DNA of 64,000 nucleotides, taken from Sycobia sp. Sy_11 (taxonomy: Eukaryota; Arthropoda; Insecta; Hymenoptera; Epichrysomallidae). Position 1 is the first letter of the stretch, and the number at the start of each line of letters is the position of its first letter. The position numbers and the translations under genes were made by a program. The stretch is taken from NCBI GenBank assembly GCA_018907035.1, contig JACCIC010000125.1:1302001-1366000 (forward strand), read 5' to 3'. This document shows positions 34,834 through 46,140 of the stretch, in pieces. Under the pieces are notes generated by a model. The model saw nothing but the letters and a program-made list of their open reading frames with translations, made no database searches and was not told where the DNA came from.

Positions 34834-34998
34834 TGTAGGGACTGTACATTAAAGTAAGTATATAACGTCGACGCGCGTGCGCCGGATACGCCGGCGCAAA
34901 CAATAGTGAGTACGTGCGAGCGGCGGCCCCCCGACGGCGTGGTGGGGGCCACGACAATCGAGGCGCACGACAGCGGCCGCACGAAGATACTCTCCTCC
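34834..34998 (+). repeat. Gypsy 3' LTR, truncated
   Basis: It matches the first ~165 bp of the 5' LTR and then stops at CTCTCCTC. The last ~115 bp, including the poly(A) signal, are missing. Flanking P-like sequence follows, so a target duplication cannot be checked. Confidence 0.9.
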
Positions 34999-34999
34999 T

Positions 35000-35460
35000 T
35001 TATAGGTAATTTTAGGGATATATATTTCATCATTTAAATAACTAATATCCGAATCTTCCGTTTCAAAATGATTGAACAACTGTTTATAGGAAGGATACGT
35101 TATTCGAGACCATTTGATTCTACTTATATCCGTATAGTTATCTACATCGTTCAGTCTGTCTATAAAAGTCTATATATTGAACAAGAGGTTCTTCTACGTT
35201 GGGCATAACGTTGCTTTCTATACATTATTTTATATATTATTTCATGTAAAATTTCATTTACAGTTTCACTTAAATTCTTAATTTTACTAGAATTTTCTTA
35301 ATTCTGAAGTTTTTTCCAATGAACTGGAATCGAATTATCACGCAATCTGATTTTTCTTTCATTTATAAAATCTTCATCTTCAAAATGTATTGTACAAAGT
35401 CCTGAAGCTCTTATACTTTATGGCGACGTTATAAGAAGTTTTTTATTTCCTATTGAATCG
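35000..35460 (-). pseudogene. P-element-like transposase relic, part upstream of the gypsy insertion
   Basis: The minus strand reads, with frame breaks, KWSRITYPSYKQLFNHFETE with a following acidic stretch (DSDISYLNDEIYIPK). It would be the part of the transposase N-terminal to 28290-29100. No catalytic motif is recognisable. The assignment rests on orientation and position on both sides of the gypsy element. Confidence 0.4.
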
Positions 35461-37870
35461 ATAATTAGTATTTAAACTCTTACTCAAGTAAATAAATCAT
35501 TATGATATGAATAAATACAATATAAAAATTGTAGATGGTTAAGGTTTTTTAAATTTATTAAAATTTAAATAACGGCAAAAAATTACATAAGATACATTGA
35601 ATTCCATCCATAAATGATAGGCTAAACACAATTAAATCAGCAGAAACAATATGTACCGGAGGCTGTACTTGGAATATACTAAATTTATGATAAACGTATC
35701 ATAAATATAGTAAATTTAGCCACTCTTCTCTAAAATTACTAAAAATACAATTGTTATTGAACGCTATTCAAATAAGTATTGTTTATAATTTTTTGAAAGA
35801 AGTTGCCTATAAAATATTGTAATGAAAATACCGTGAAATGTGTGAGTAATATTTTTTTTGACAACAACCAAAAACCGAACGAATTTTATCATTTCCAAAA
35901 TCACTTCCTAATCTAGTTGATTTTATGTATTTTGATGACCTGATTACTAATAGCTTAGTGGTTTGAGATATAAATGGAATTTTTATGGTGAAATTCATAA
36001 AAAAACCATAAAGCAATCGGTTTTAAAATTTATTTCGGAATATAAGAAAAATTATAAAAAATATTTCAAACGAAAGTTGTACATGTCCTTAATATGCATA
36101 TTTTACATTTTATAACTTTTTTTAATACAAGCAATGGAAGATTTCTATCTTGAGGTCTCCCGAAACATCGACCGTGGTGCGGCTGTCTCAACGTTCGGTT
36201 CTCTAAATACTGAATATAGAAAGATTTGAACGTATTTTTCTCAGGAAAAAGTATTTATAGAGACAAAATTCATAGACTAAAAAATACGTATTTCAATTAT
36301 GTTAATAAGTATTAAAAATATTTAAAAAAATTTTCTTATCTGCCGTGATAAAATTATATAAGTATCAACACCATACATCGATTCGTGATTTTCTTCAGAA
36401 CCATCGCTCGTACCACGAAAGTTGTATTTTGAGGAGATATACAACTTCTGTTTGAACTGTTTAATATATATAATTGATAACTAATTTAATATATTCAATC
36501 CATCAATAATTAATGTACTTAGCGCATCAAAAAACATAAAAAAGGCTTTGTATAAAAACAAAAAAAAATGGTTTGGCTTTTTTTGACATTTTTGAAAAAA
36601 AAACATGTATAACAGTATATTTATTTCGTCTCAGTTGTTCCCGAATTATTGATATTATGGATGAGTAATTAGAAAGTTCAGAAATAGTCTATAGTCATTT
36701 AATTGTTATGAACTATTTTGTCAATCATAAATTATTAATATAACGATTAATTGAAGAAAATTGTTTGAGAAACAAATTGTAAACAGTCCGTTTATTTATT
36801 TATTAATTTAAGATCATATAAATAAATAAGATTTTTGAATCCAGATATTAGTGATATATCTTCAAAAAAATAATCAAAAAATTTCTGCACTTTTCACTTT
36901 GGTGTACCAACAAAAATGCAAAGCGAAATTCTTTTAATATATTTCATTTTCTAATGTTTACAATTGTTTTAATATGACTAATTAATTAAATAAAATTATA
37001 TTAAAATGTACGTTCATGTTAAAAAAATTTACTTGAGATTTAAATAATTTAGCGACCATGGACGACGTCAGACCTACGCTAACCAATTCAATCATCAGAA
37101 AAAATATAATAATTGTCGTTTATAACATGTGTTAAAAGTTGTTTGGTACTGTTTTTATACTTTTGGAACATCTTGTATAATGATTCACATTACGAAGCAA
37201 TATAAAAATCTCTTATCCCCTACAAAATCACTCTGTTACCATCACATATGTAAGAAAATTTAAAGAAAATTAAAATTAAATTATTTAAATCAATTTCTAA
37301 ATAATTAAGTATACAACTACTAGGCATGAATTACAAAAAGACTTCTCAAAAAATTTGAAATATCTTTAAAATTATTTCCTACGATAATATAAAATGACGC
37401 AGATGCGGTGTCTTCTAAAAAAGTAATTTTCGATATACTTGCAGGCCCGTATTTTGATAAACAAGGTCATTCTACATACTAAATTTGATAATTCTTTTTT
37501 ATTCCAAAATTGTCTAATCATACACAATTTTATTTATGGAATTTATGAAATAAATACGAATAAATCGCACTTTGTAATAATATTTTTGAGTTCAAACAGT
37601 AATAATAAATTATTTAAAGAAGCTACTAATGAAATATGTGAGTCCTCGTTTTTTATTTATGAGAAGTTAGAAGTAATCATATATTTCACAATAACAAAAT
37701 AATAGATAAATTTAAAGGTTATTAATTAGAACATGCCTATTATTGCCATTTGGAATTTAAACTAAAAAAAATTTTTTCATTCTTTTTACGCATTAGAATT
37801 GTAATAACAATCCAACCGTTCAATGGAAAATATTAAAAAATACTAATAAAAATATTAAAAATAAAATGAA
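35461..37870. other. AT-rich intergenic DNA, no recognised gene
   Basis: No coding domain or long repeat seen. Short open frames (35807-36016, 37439-37702) are unassigned and in very AT-rich sequence. Confidence 0.5.
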
Positions 37871-37874
37871 ATAA

Positions 37875-38130
37875 GAGGCCTACGATGGCGAAGGACTAAT
37901 AACTTGGTGACCCGAATTCGAATCCCGGTCTCGGCCGATTGACACAGACACCGCTGTAATAATTTTACAAGATTTGGTTCATTTAAAATACCTTAAGCTT
38001 TTGAAAGTCGGGCCCACAAGAATATCCTGGTATATCTCAGTTATTTTTCTAAACCTTATATTCATTATATTTTATTCTTATATTATGAATAAATGAACCC
38101 CAGGGTTTCAACAACCGGGATATCTGAATA
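37875..38130 (+). repeat. tRNA-derived SINE-like element A
   Basis: A tRNA-like head at 37875-37936 contains an A-box-like GATGGCGAAGGA and a strong B box, GAATTCGAATCCC, the internal promoter elements of RNA polymerase III. It is followed by an unrelated body to about 38130. The right edge is approximate. It does not fold as a good tRNA, so it is a SINE or a tRNA pseudogene. Confidence 0.55.
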
Positions 38131-38587
38131 CACTCTGCATTTTTATGATAATTCTCTATTGAGAAAACATTCATTATAAAGAAACTATTTCGATTTATAT
38201 GAATTGCATAAATTAAAGAAATAAGGTTCGAAAATTTTTAAAAATTGTGATTTTTCTATACACTTGACTTACTCAAATTGATTTCAATGATTTCTTTTGT
38301 TTAACTTCGACAATAAAATATAATTCTAATATAATTCTGAGATGTCATTGTATTACCGTCAAAAATATATTTTTCTTATTTGATTTGGGAATGAATTTTA
38401 ATGGGACTTTTACAAGAAAAATGATTAAACAAAATTTATTTTTATTTATATAAATGCAATAGATTCAAAAATGTACTATTCACAAACTTCAATGTATATA
38501 TAACACATATCTTAAATGAAAATAATCGTATACCACAATTTTCAATACTTGTCGACTGTACGCGTTAATTGTTAATCGAATTAAATC
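38131..38587. other. AT-rich spacer
   Basis: Nothing recognised. Confidence 0.5.
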
Positions 38588-39308
38588 ATTTAAGCGACGT
38601 CGAGCGTCGCTTATTCGCTTGAGAACAATTATTCTAAAGGCAAAATCGCAAAGGATTTCTACATCGAATCATGACGGGAGACGAAAAGTGGATTCACTAC
38701 AACAACCCAAAGCGTAAGAAGTCATGGGATAAATCCGGACATGCCTCTACTTCGATGGCCAAGCCAAATATTCATGGCAAGAATCTAATGCTATACATTT
38801 TGTGGGATCAGCTTGGAGTAATCTATTACGGAACTACTCCAAAACAATCAAACTGTCACCGATCCTAACAACAACTGATACAATTGAGCCGAGCATTGAA
38901 GATTAAACGTCCACAATATGTCAAAAGGGACGATAAAGTCATTTTTCAGCATGACAACACTCGACCACATGTTGTAAAAATCGTAAAGGAAACTGAATTG
39001 GGACGCCCTCCTCCACTCGCCGTATTCACCAAACATTGCTTCTTCAGACTACCACCTATTCTGTCGGTGACTCATGGTCTCACTGAGCAGCACTTCACTT
39101 CTTACGAGGCATTGAAGAAATGGGTCAATTCGTGGATCGCCTAAAAAGACGAGCAATTTTTTAGACGGTATATCCACTTGCTGTCCGAAAGATTGTCCAA
39201 AAAAGTAGAAAGTGATGTGCAATATTTTGAATGACATTATTTGTACCTTTTTTAAAATAAATTCTTATTTCTTTGTAAAAAACGGTAGAAACTTATTTGT
39301 ACACCCAA
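38588..39308 (+). mobile_element. Mariner element, 5'-truncated
   Basis: It ends with ACTTATTTGTACACCCAA then TA, the same terminal repeat as the mariner at 16382-17302. The left terminal repeat and the N-terminal half are missing. A second CACCCAATA string occurs near 39358-39367, possibly another end fragment. Confidence 0.85.
38600..39240 (+). pseudogene. Mariner transposase, catalytic half
   Basis: The frame reads MTGDEKWIHYNNPKRKKSWD (first catalytic Asp in GDEKW), then LMLYILWDQLGVIYY. After a frameshift it reads RALKIKRPQYVKRDDKVIFQ, HDNTRPHV (second Asp) and, later, LTEQHFTSYEALKKWVNSWI. The HPPYSPDLAPSDYHLF block is replaced by a frame-broken stretch, so the third acidic residue is lost. 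The gene is dead. It is closest to mariner copies with DD34D-type cores. Confidence 0.85.
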
Positions 39309-39419
39309 TATATACATTTTATTAACATTAAAATTTATAATATATACATATATTTTTACACCCAATAGTATGGTTTAAATATATTTTTCACTTTATTTTA
39401 ATTCCAAAATTCTACGACA

Positions 39420-39905
39420 ATTAGCCCATATAGCATGAAACGTTCCCGAAAGCTTCCTGGAAAATTCCAAGAAAGATTCGGAACCTTCCATAGAGTGATC
39501 ATGTAATCTTCCGGAAATCATGAAATGTCGAAGAAAATTTCCTGAGAGAAAGCTTCTCTGGAAGCTTAGACGAAGGTTTTGTAGAAATTCTAGGAAGTGA
39601 TCATGCAATCCTCTGGGAAACATGAAATGTCCGTGAAAATTTCCTGAGAAATTATTCCCTGGAATCTTATAATAAATTTTTGTGAAACTGTCTGGGAAGC
39701 TACCATGGAATCTTCCGAGAGACATGAAATTTCCGACAAAACTGCGTGACAGAAATCATCCCTAGAAGCTTATAACGACCTTTCATGAAATCTTCCAGAA
39801 AGTTTTAATGTGAGATTCCCGGAAGATTAAAATATTTTCTTGGAAACTGTCTTAAAACATTCTGTGAACCATATAATAATCTTGTAAGGAAGCTTCCATG
39901 AAATA
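39420..39905. repeat. ~102-bp tandem repeat, diverged
   Basis: Three units can be aligned at 39496-39597, 39598-39699 and 39700-39802. Each has TGATCATG or CTACCATG near the start, CATGAAAT in the middle and a TCTGG or TAGGAAG end. Weaker units lie on each side. 102 is a multiple of 3, which keeps a minus frame open with a 34-residue periodicity (GRFHGSFPD / RGLHDHFLE / GRLHDHSME), but there is no other sign of a gene. Confidence 0.7.
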
Positions 39906-40060
39906 TTGCCAAAAAAAATATTTAAATCTTTTAGAAAGGTTAATTTAATTTTCTGAAAACTGTTAGTTTTTCAAAAGAAAGAAACATTCTTCAAAAAACT
40001 TACAAATATTTTTCAGTTGCTTTTGATGAAATTAAAAAAAAAACAATCAAAAAATCAATA

Positions 40061-40118
<58 letters not shown>

Positions 40119-40265
40119 ACTTTTCTTAATTTTTTTTTCACATAATATGTTGCATGCAGATATTAGTTAACTTTTAACTAATAATTATTAAATTTATTTT
40201 GGATTAATTGTATAATGTGGATATTACTTTTAGGACTTTTATCATTCTGAATCACTTTCATTGCC
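39906..40265. other. AT-rich spacer with (AT)n at 40065-40112
   Basis: It contains a 48-bp AT microsatellite; nothing else recognised. Confidence 0.8.
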
Positions 40266-40269
40266 AATG

Positions 40270-40560
40270 ATTAATGATGGAAATTTGATTTTACATTTTT
40301 TTTGTGAAAAGTGGACAGCCACTTTGCAAAAGCCTCTTTTGAGTCCAACTTTACACCACCATGGGCGTCCTACATGGATAGGAACAGGTGGTAATCACTT
40401 GGCGCTATGTCCGGGCTATATGGTGGGTGCGATAAAACCTCCCATCCGAAGTGATAGCGTGCCATCCCCCAAACACCATTGATCTGACGGAACTCTTCTC
40501 TAGTGGATTTGCCTTTGACAAAGGAAAACTTCGTCTCTGCATTGGCCACAGCAAAGAAGA
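40270..40560 (-). pseudogene. Mariner transposase C-terminal fragment
   Basis: The minus strand reads GWEVLSHPPYSPDIAPSDYH and then LFLSM, followed after a stop by VKLDSKEAFAKWLSTF. This is the block with the last catalytic aspartate (PSDYHLF) and the C-terminal helix of mariner/Tc1 transposases. Upstream (40490-40560) the match fades. It is a short dead fragment abutting a gypsy relic on the opposite strand. Confidence 0.8.
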
Positions 40561-41360
40561 TTCAGCACCGACGGACGTGACCAGCCTGGAGCCGGCGACG
40601 CGCAGCGCCCCACCAGTGAAAGAGAGAGTTGTAGGGGAGTCAGCGGTCAGCATGGTGAGGCTGCGGAACAGCCCCTCGTGGCTCTGCCGTCCACCTCCCA
40701 CCCCTTGGTGGAACAGATCACCGCCACCCCAGAGCTGTCGCCTCGAACGGCCCCGGTCGCGATGACGCAAGACAACATTTTGAATATGTTGGGGTATTGG
40801 TTGAGTTCAGCCCTGATCCAGATGGAAGTAGGGCGCAAGTTGTTTGATGAAGGGCGACTGAGAGAAGACTCACGCCTCGATGTCCCCACCCCCGACCGGA
40901 CTAAATCAGGTCAGCAGAGTGTGGATGCGGCCTACCTTGGTTTCCTTCTGGATAAGGAGGGGCTGCGGCCTGGCTCGGAAAAAGTAGCGCCGGTTGCGAA
41001 ATTCGCGGTTCCACGGAACCTAAAGCAACTACGCTCATCTCTTGGGATGGTGGCGAAGTACTTAAGGTTCATTGCCAACGGGTCGCAAATCAAAGGGCCA
41101 CTCGCTCGGCTATTGAGCAAAAAGCACGTATGGAAGTGGGGGGCAGTGCAGTAGGAGGCATTCGAAAAATTCAAGGGCGCCCTATCGGAAGTATCGGTGC
41201 TGACGCGCCTGAATTTTAGGAAGCCCTTCACCATGCAAATAGATGCGAGAGATAACGCTATTAGGGCTGTCTTGACCCAGGAGTTGGAGGACGAGGAAGA
41301 CCCCATTGCTTATGTTGGCCGGATTCTGCGGGATGCCGCAAAGAACTACATACAAAAAAC
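40561..41360 (+). pseudogene. Gypsy relic: Gag scrap joined to RT thumb and RNase H
   Basis: From about 40678 a long frame reads MTQDNILNMLGYWLSSALIQ, perhaps Gag- or linker-derived. It then passes without a break into YLGFLLDKEGLRPGSEKVAP, PRNLKQLRSSLGMVAKYLRF and LARLLSKKHVWKWG, ending with a stop at 41152. The next frame continues with FEKFKGALSEVSVLTRLNFR, IDARDNAIRAVLTQE and EDPIAYVGRILRDAAKNY. This is RT connection/thumb and RNase H start (Asp in IDARD). The palm domain with YxDD is missing, so a deletion joined two distant parts. It is GC-richer than its flanks and belongs to a different gypsy lineage from the 29-35 kb element. Confidence 0.85.
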
Positions 41361-41599
41361 AAAGGTCTCTCAGTTATGTTGTGTTACACATAAACATTCC
41401 CAACTGCACCTAGCTTTCGCTTTATCGACCGGTTGTGCTCCAAAAAGTGTTCGTTATTGCTGAAGTTTTCTTTTAGTTGCAGATCTATACATTATTGCAA
41501 TTTTTCTGGACCTCCAGTTTATCTTGGGTTAGAAGAACTAAACAGTGTTCGAGAAGGAAGGGCTAGTATGATATAGGCAATTAAGAAGTTATGACTAAA
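41361..41599. other. Short spacer between TE relics
   Basis: No domain recognised. Confidence 0.5.
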
Positions 41600-42030
41600 A
41601 TAAATTAAAATCCCTATGTGATAATTTCATTGCTCTATCAGTGACACCTTTTTGTGTACCAATTTTGTTTCCGCATTGGTGGTGTGAATTAAAATCTAAA
41701 ACATACCTGACCAAGTAGGTTTTCTATACCAATTAATCTTCACATTATTATTATTATTATATCTAATGACATTGATGTCCAAAAAACTCAACTGATTGTT
41801 GACTTCAATTTCCTTTGTAAATTTAATTTTGTCATGTACAGAATTAAAAACATCCACCATTTCTTCCACTAAAATTTCTGGAACAATTATAAAGATATCA
41901 TCAACATATTTCTTAAATATAATTGGTTCAAAAATTAATTTTGATAAAGCAATACTTTCTAATATTTCCATAACTAAATTGGCTATAATCGGCAAAAGAG
42001 GAGACCCAATTGGACATCCGTATTTTTTTT
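41600..42030 (-). pseudogene. PLE reverse transcriptase fragment (palm with YVDD)
   Basis: The minus strand reads MPIIANLVMEILESIALSKL, then FKKYVDDIFIIVPEILVEEM (intact YVDD catalytic pair). It goes on to NNQLSFLDINVIRYNNNNNV, INWYRKPTWSG and, frame-shifted, KGVTDRAMKLSHR. It runs into the mariner fragment at about 42030. The last block is almost the same as the start of PLE no. 2 (GVTDRAIKLSRR), so this could be the missing RT part of that family. Confidence 0.85.
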
Positions 42031-42290
42031 TTCATAAAAATTATTCGCATAGATCCTTGTCTTCAACTTCAAAATCACCACTTTTAAACAGTTTGAACCA
42101 CTCGCGGTACGTCTATTCATGAATACATCCCGCCCCATAAGTTTCCGAAAGCAAGCGATAAGCCTCATATTATAGAATAGATGTAGCGTTTCCCTAAAAT
42201 GACGTTTATTTGACTGAAAACTTGCCGTGGTTTTTGTCGATAAAACAAATGACACCGAATGTTGCAGGGATCGAGAAGTGGTATATATTG
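42031..42290 (-). pseudogene. Mariner transposase N-terminal fragment
   Basis: The minus strand reads, in three frames, GVICFIDKNHGKF, RLLSETYG and REWFKLFKSGDFEVEDKD, the first HTH of mariner transposase. It matches 16530-16720 closely (GVIYFIEQNHGKF, LETYGTECIS). It is cut where the PLE RT starts. Confidence 0.8.
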
Positions 42291-43548
42291 AAGGCGATAA
42301 TAAGTTATTATGTATAAAATGAAAAACAATTTTTTACAATATCAGTCTCGTTATTTAATAGCCATACCTCGTATACGTATCATCTGCTTAACGTGATAAA
42401 TGTTATAATCCTCCAATTTCTTGGAATGATTTGTTTTTTGCGATCGGCGAACAGCAATCGGTTTATTGTAATATACTCAGAATTAATCCCCAGGCCATTG
42501 TATCCCTTAAAATAAACAAATAAAGATGTCATAAGGATTTCTCGTGCCTTCATAAACTTTTGTTTAATAAAAACTTATTCTAATAAACACACGTCATTTT
42601 TTGTCAGTATATAACATTAACTGTGCGATTATTTTACATGGTGTTGATTACGAATATCATAATGACTACTAATCTTTTAATGAGTGATCAGCTATCGGCA
42701 GCCATTTTTTCGCCAGAATAAATATGACTCTGTATATATAAGAGGTTTAGGATTGATTGTGTATATTCATACAAATTTGCCTTTCTCTCTCTAACTCATA
42801 TGGAATAGCGCTCATTGTCCTTGTTCTTTCCAGTTTGGCAATAATCTAACTTCAACTAATTAACGGTCATTACATAAGTGTCCAATCGCTATTGATAGAA
42901 CCACTGGTAGTGGCTATGGGTGCACTTTTAATTTTCATAGAGCAGGTCAAGGAAATAATGATTGTTCGTCTTCAGCTTAAGCAATACGAACAATTAAAAA
43001 AAATTTGAAACAAAAGTTATAGATCTCATCAAAATATATGTTTTCTGTTCTGTACACTTGTTAAATGCAAGCGATATTTCTGGAGATGTGTTGATATTCC
43101 GTTTCTTTTTTGATTTTTGAATTCTCAGCAGCATTGGCCGTGTGTGGCTGAATTGCAGTGATTACCCTGTCTGTTGTTCCGTGGCAGTATATTGCCACTG
43201 GTTTTCGTTATAATCATAGCTTAAGAATGCTTATTTTTCATCACGTCCTTCTTGGAAAATATAAGATCTAGAATACAAATGTACAAAAAGTACAATGTAT
43301 AACAATTTTACATAGCACATAATTATATTTTTTTTGTAAAAAGAAAGCTGAGACTATAAGCTTTGATATGAAAAAAGTTTCAATTGATTTAATCTAGTTT
43401 AGAGAAAGTTATATTGAGCAAATAATACTATTTTTTTATCCTTATTTTCATTATGACATTGTTTTCTATTCGAGAAATCAGTGAATATCGCAACATCCAG
43501 TAATTATTACTTTTCAAAAATCAGTAGCAAATTGATAACTATATATAG
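42291..43548. other. Intergenic DNA; dispersed-repeat fragment near 42990
   Basis: 42990-43080 resembles 18450-18560 (AAACAAAAGTTATAGATC then an A/T run and GATATTTCTGGAGA). No gene recognised. Confidence 0.4.
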
Positions 43549-43618
43549 TCCGGAGCGTAGTGGCAAAGGCATTCGATTTCAAATGAAAGGGTCATCGGTT
43601 CGAGCAGGTTTGAGCTCG
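43549..43618 (+). repeat. tRNA-derived SINE-like head B
   Basis: An A-box-like TAGTGGCAAAGGC (43558) and a B box GGTTCGAGCAGG (43597) are spaced as in a tRNA promoter. It differs from element A, so it is another SINE family or a tRNA relic. The body is undefined. Confidence 0.5.
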
Positions 43619-43980
43619 ATTAGAAAATCTATTTTAATTTTTTTTCAGCGAAATAAACATAAATTGATATCTGTAAATATTATTCAAAATTAAGAGACGT
43701 CAAGAAAATTAATTTGTAAATAATATCGTAATGTAAATTAATTGTGATTTCTTTCTATTCTAAAATTAATGAAAATAAATTAAAAACTAATGGAATAAGT
43801 GTTAAAAATAATGATTATAATAAGTTTATACTTTTTATAAATAAATAAATAAACCAAAGAAGAATAAATTTATTTATTCAAATTAAATCTCTTTAAATTG
43901 AATAAATCATTGTTTACCTACATTATTTTTGTTTTAAAGCTGTTTTTTATGTTTGCTTAAAACTTGAACAGGTTGAAATT
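43619..43980. other. AT-rich spacer
   Basis: Nothing recognised. Confidence 0.5.
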
Positions 43981-44820
43981 TGAACAGAATCTGTGTTTCG
44001 TATTAATCTTCTCGCACGGGTCACGCGGCGCTATGAGCAGCGTTCATGATCTCTCGCGCCGCCGATAGATCGCCGGCGAAGCAATTCAGGTTACAACTTG
44101 CTTTGAAGCCCTTAATAAAATATATTTAAAATCTTTTTTGTTACATCTCGTGCTAAACGTATCGCGTAAAAAAAACATCGTTATCTAGCGTGTGTGAATG
44201 TCTTTATGACATTCGTTGTTCATTAATTTAATATACTTTGGTGCCGAGCCACGGTAACGGACTTGCATCAATTTCGCACCGATTCACACTCGTTACGCTT
44301 CTGTAAACATTTCGCGCCGAGTTTGTCGGCTGCGTTTATCATCTTATCTCACGCCGGTTATTTGCCGGCTGCATCGCCTGTGTAATGCATTACCAGTTGC
44401 TTTCTAGATTTCATTCACAGGTTAAGTTATCGCGACCATCTTTCGTCGTATTTATGTTATAGTATTATATTATATATTATAAGTGATTATCTTATGCGCA
44501 CACAAATTCTGTAGTATTATGTCTTTTATAAATCATTGTCATTGTCATTATAGGTGAGATTTTGTATTTTGATAGGCTTTTCCTCACCCGAGTCCAATAA
44601 ACATTTTCATATGTGAATCAAGCTAAGTGTTTATTAATTATTTATTCCTTTTCACCATCATTCAAATTTATAATCAATCTAGCGAGTGATATTGTTCGGG
44701 TTGAGTTATATCGATGCCACGGTTCTGGGGATCCACGAAAGCGCGCGGCGAGTTTTATTTGTTTACGTTGACATTCGATCATCTTCACAAACGATTCGAA
44801 CTAGATTCGAGAAAATCCGT
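43981..44820 (+). repeat. GC-richer LTR-like block (uncertain)
   Basis: TTTGGTGCCGAGCCACGGTAACG at 44235 looks like the primer-binding site that follows some BEL/gypsy LTRs (TTTGGTGCCGA...). AATAAA with T-rich sequence lies near 44597. CpG-rich patches (44010-44090, 44700-44760) contrast with the AT-rich surroundings. No second LTR or coding domain was found, so this is a tentative solo LTR plus leader. Confidence 0.3.
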
Positions 44821-46140
44821 CTCTTTATTAATTTACTAAATGCATATTGGTCTTAATGATTTATCCTCTAATATAACAGGGCATTTATATGTTAAAGGAA
44901 AAAGGTTAAGAAACTGAACCATCAGAAAAACTGATTTGTTGCATCAAATAAAATAGAATAGTTTGGTTTGACAAACGATTTCAGGCGTTTGTAATCTAAG
45001 AATCTAATTGATTTAATTATTTAATTATTTATTAACTAAAATACTTTTTGTTTTTACGAGTTTGCTGTACATTCAATTTATTTGAGTATTATTGGTGAAT
45101 TGAATTATATTTATAATATCGATATAATGGAAAATCGCGTGAAAGTAATAGGATAAAAACGATCTTCGTTAAAACAACAATGCACGTCTTTGCGTAATTT
45201 CATTGATCGGGATGGTTAAGATACGTCTATAGCAAAATTATGTTTAGAGAGTGTTAGCCAAGTATGGGAAGAATATGAAGAATTACATGACGAATTGGCT
45301 ATATTGCAGCCGGATGATGATCAAACAGATGAAATCGAAGATATTAGAGATAGATATTATTCACTTGCGTTTAGAATTAATTCAATTATTATTAATTCAA
45401 TTAATTAATATTTTTCAAGAGCTATTTTTTTGCATTAAATGATAGGTGAGGATGTATAGAATAAGACTCTAAATTGTCGGGATCGTATCTCATCGGGAAT
45501 ATATTTATTTATTGCAGAATAGCCAAAAAACATGCTTGTTTACACTTTTTCTAGTAGTATAAAAAATATTGCTCTAATCGAAAAATCTTTCGTATAAAAG
45601 TTGTGCAGGACATAATTCTGAAAAAAAGGACATACAATACTTAAAAATTCAATTTTTCTATTGTTAAATAAAGAATAAAAATGGTAAAACATTCGATATT
45701 CCAACAGCTATAAAATTTGTTTAAACAATTGAAATTCCATAATATTGATGCAAATAGATGCTTTTTTATCTACTCATACTACGTTTCAATTTAGAAAGTG
45801 TCATTTCAACATGGCGAACTGTTGCAAAGTTATTTATATTGAAATTAACTATTACAAAGTTCGTCAATGGTTGGGAATTTGTTAATGCATTAAAATACAA
45901 TCATTAGGGAATATTAATAGTAATCAAATCTGAAAAGACCAGACTTTTAAACAAAATATTTCTATTGTTTAAAGTGAAAAACACCGACGATATCTCGGAA
46001 GTTTTTAGCACTACAATATTGAAACAAAATATATTTTACTAATTTAAAAAAAAGAAAATTTGTGAATCCTTGCACATTTTCATTTAATTTCATTTAATTT
46101 TCATCTAATATAAATGCCGTGGACATCTGCATTGAAGATA
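44821..46140. other. AT-rich intergenic DNA
   Basis: No recognised gene. A 63-codon frame at 45251-45442 is unassigned. Confidence 0.5.

Larger units (their letters stand above)
29101..34998 (+). mobile_element. Ty3/gypsy LTR retrotransposon, GC-rich, inside a P-like relic
   Basis: Two LTRs (29101-29395 and 34834-34998) begin TGTAGGGA.TGTACA and are near identical over 160 bp, except that the 3' copy is cut short. Between them lie a primer-binding-site-like sequence, leader and Gag remnants, a protease, RT with FLDD, an integrase remnant, a leucine-rich ORF and a G-rich polypurine tract. The element is much more GC-rich than its surroundings. The ~1.3 kb expected between RT thumb and integrase core is deleted. 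Confidence 0.9.

Noticed and set aside
37875..37936. Functional tRNA gene
   Set aside because: The B box is good, but acceptor and anticodon stems do not pair well and the sequence continues into a repeat body, so SINE or pseudogene is preferred.
39393..39725. 110-codon minus-strand ORF
   Set aside because: It follows the 102-bp tandem repeat, whose length keeps the frame open. No gene features otherwise.
40405..40889. Minus-strand ORFs opposite the gypsy scrap
   Set aside because: They overlap the plus-strand frame that has clear RT/RNase H homology downstream. Only the mariner part (40270-40560) is real on the minus strand.
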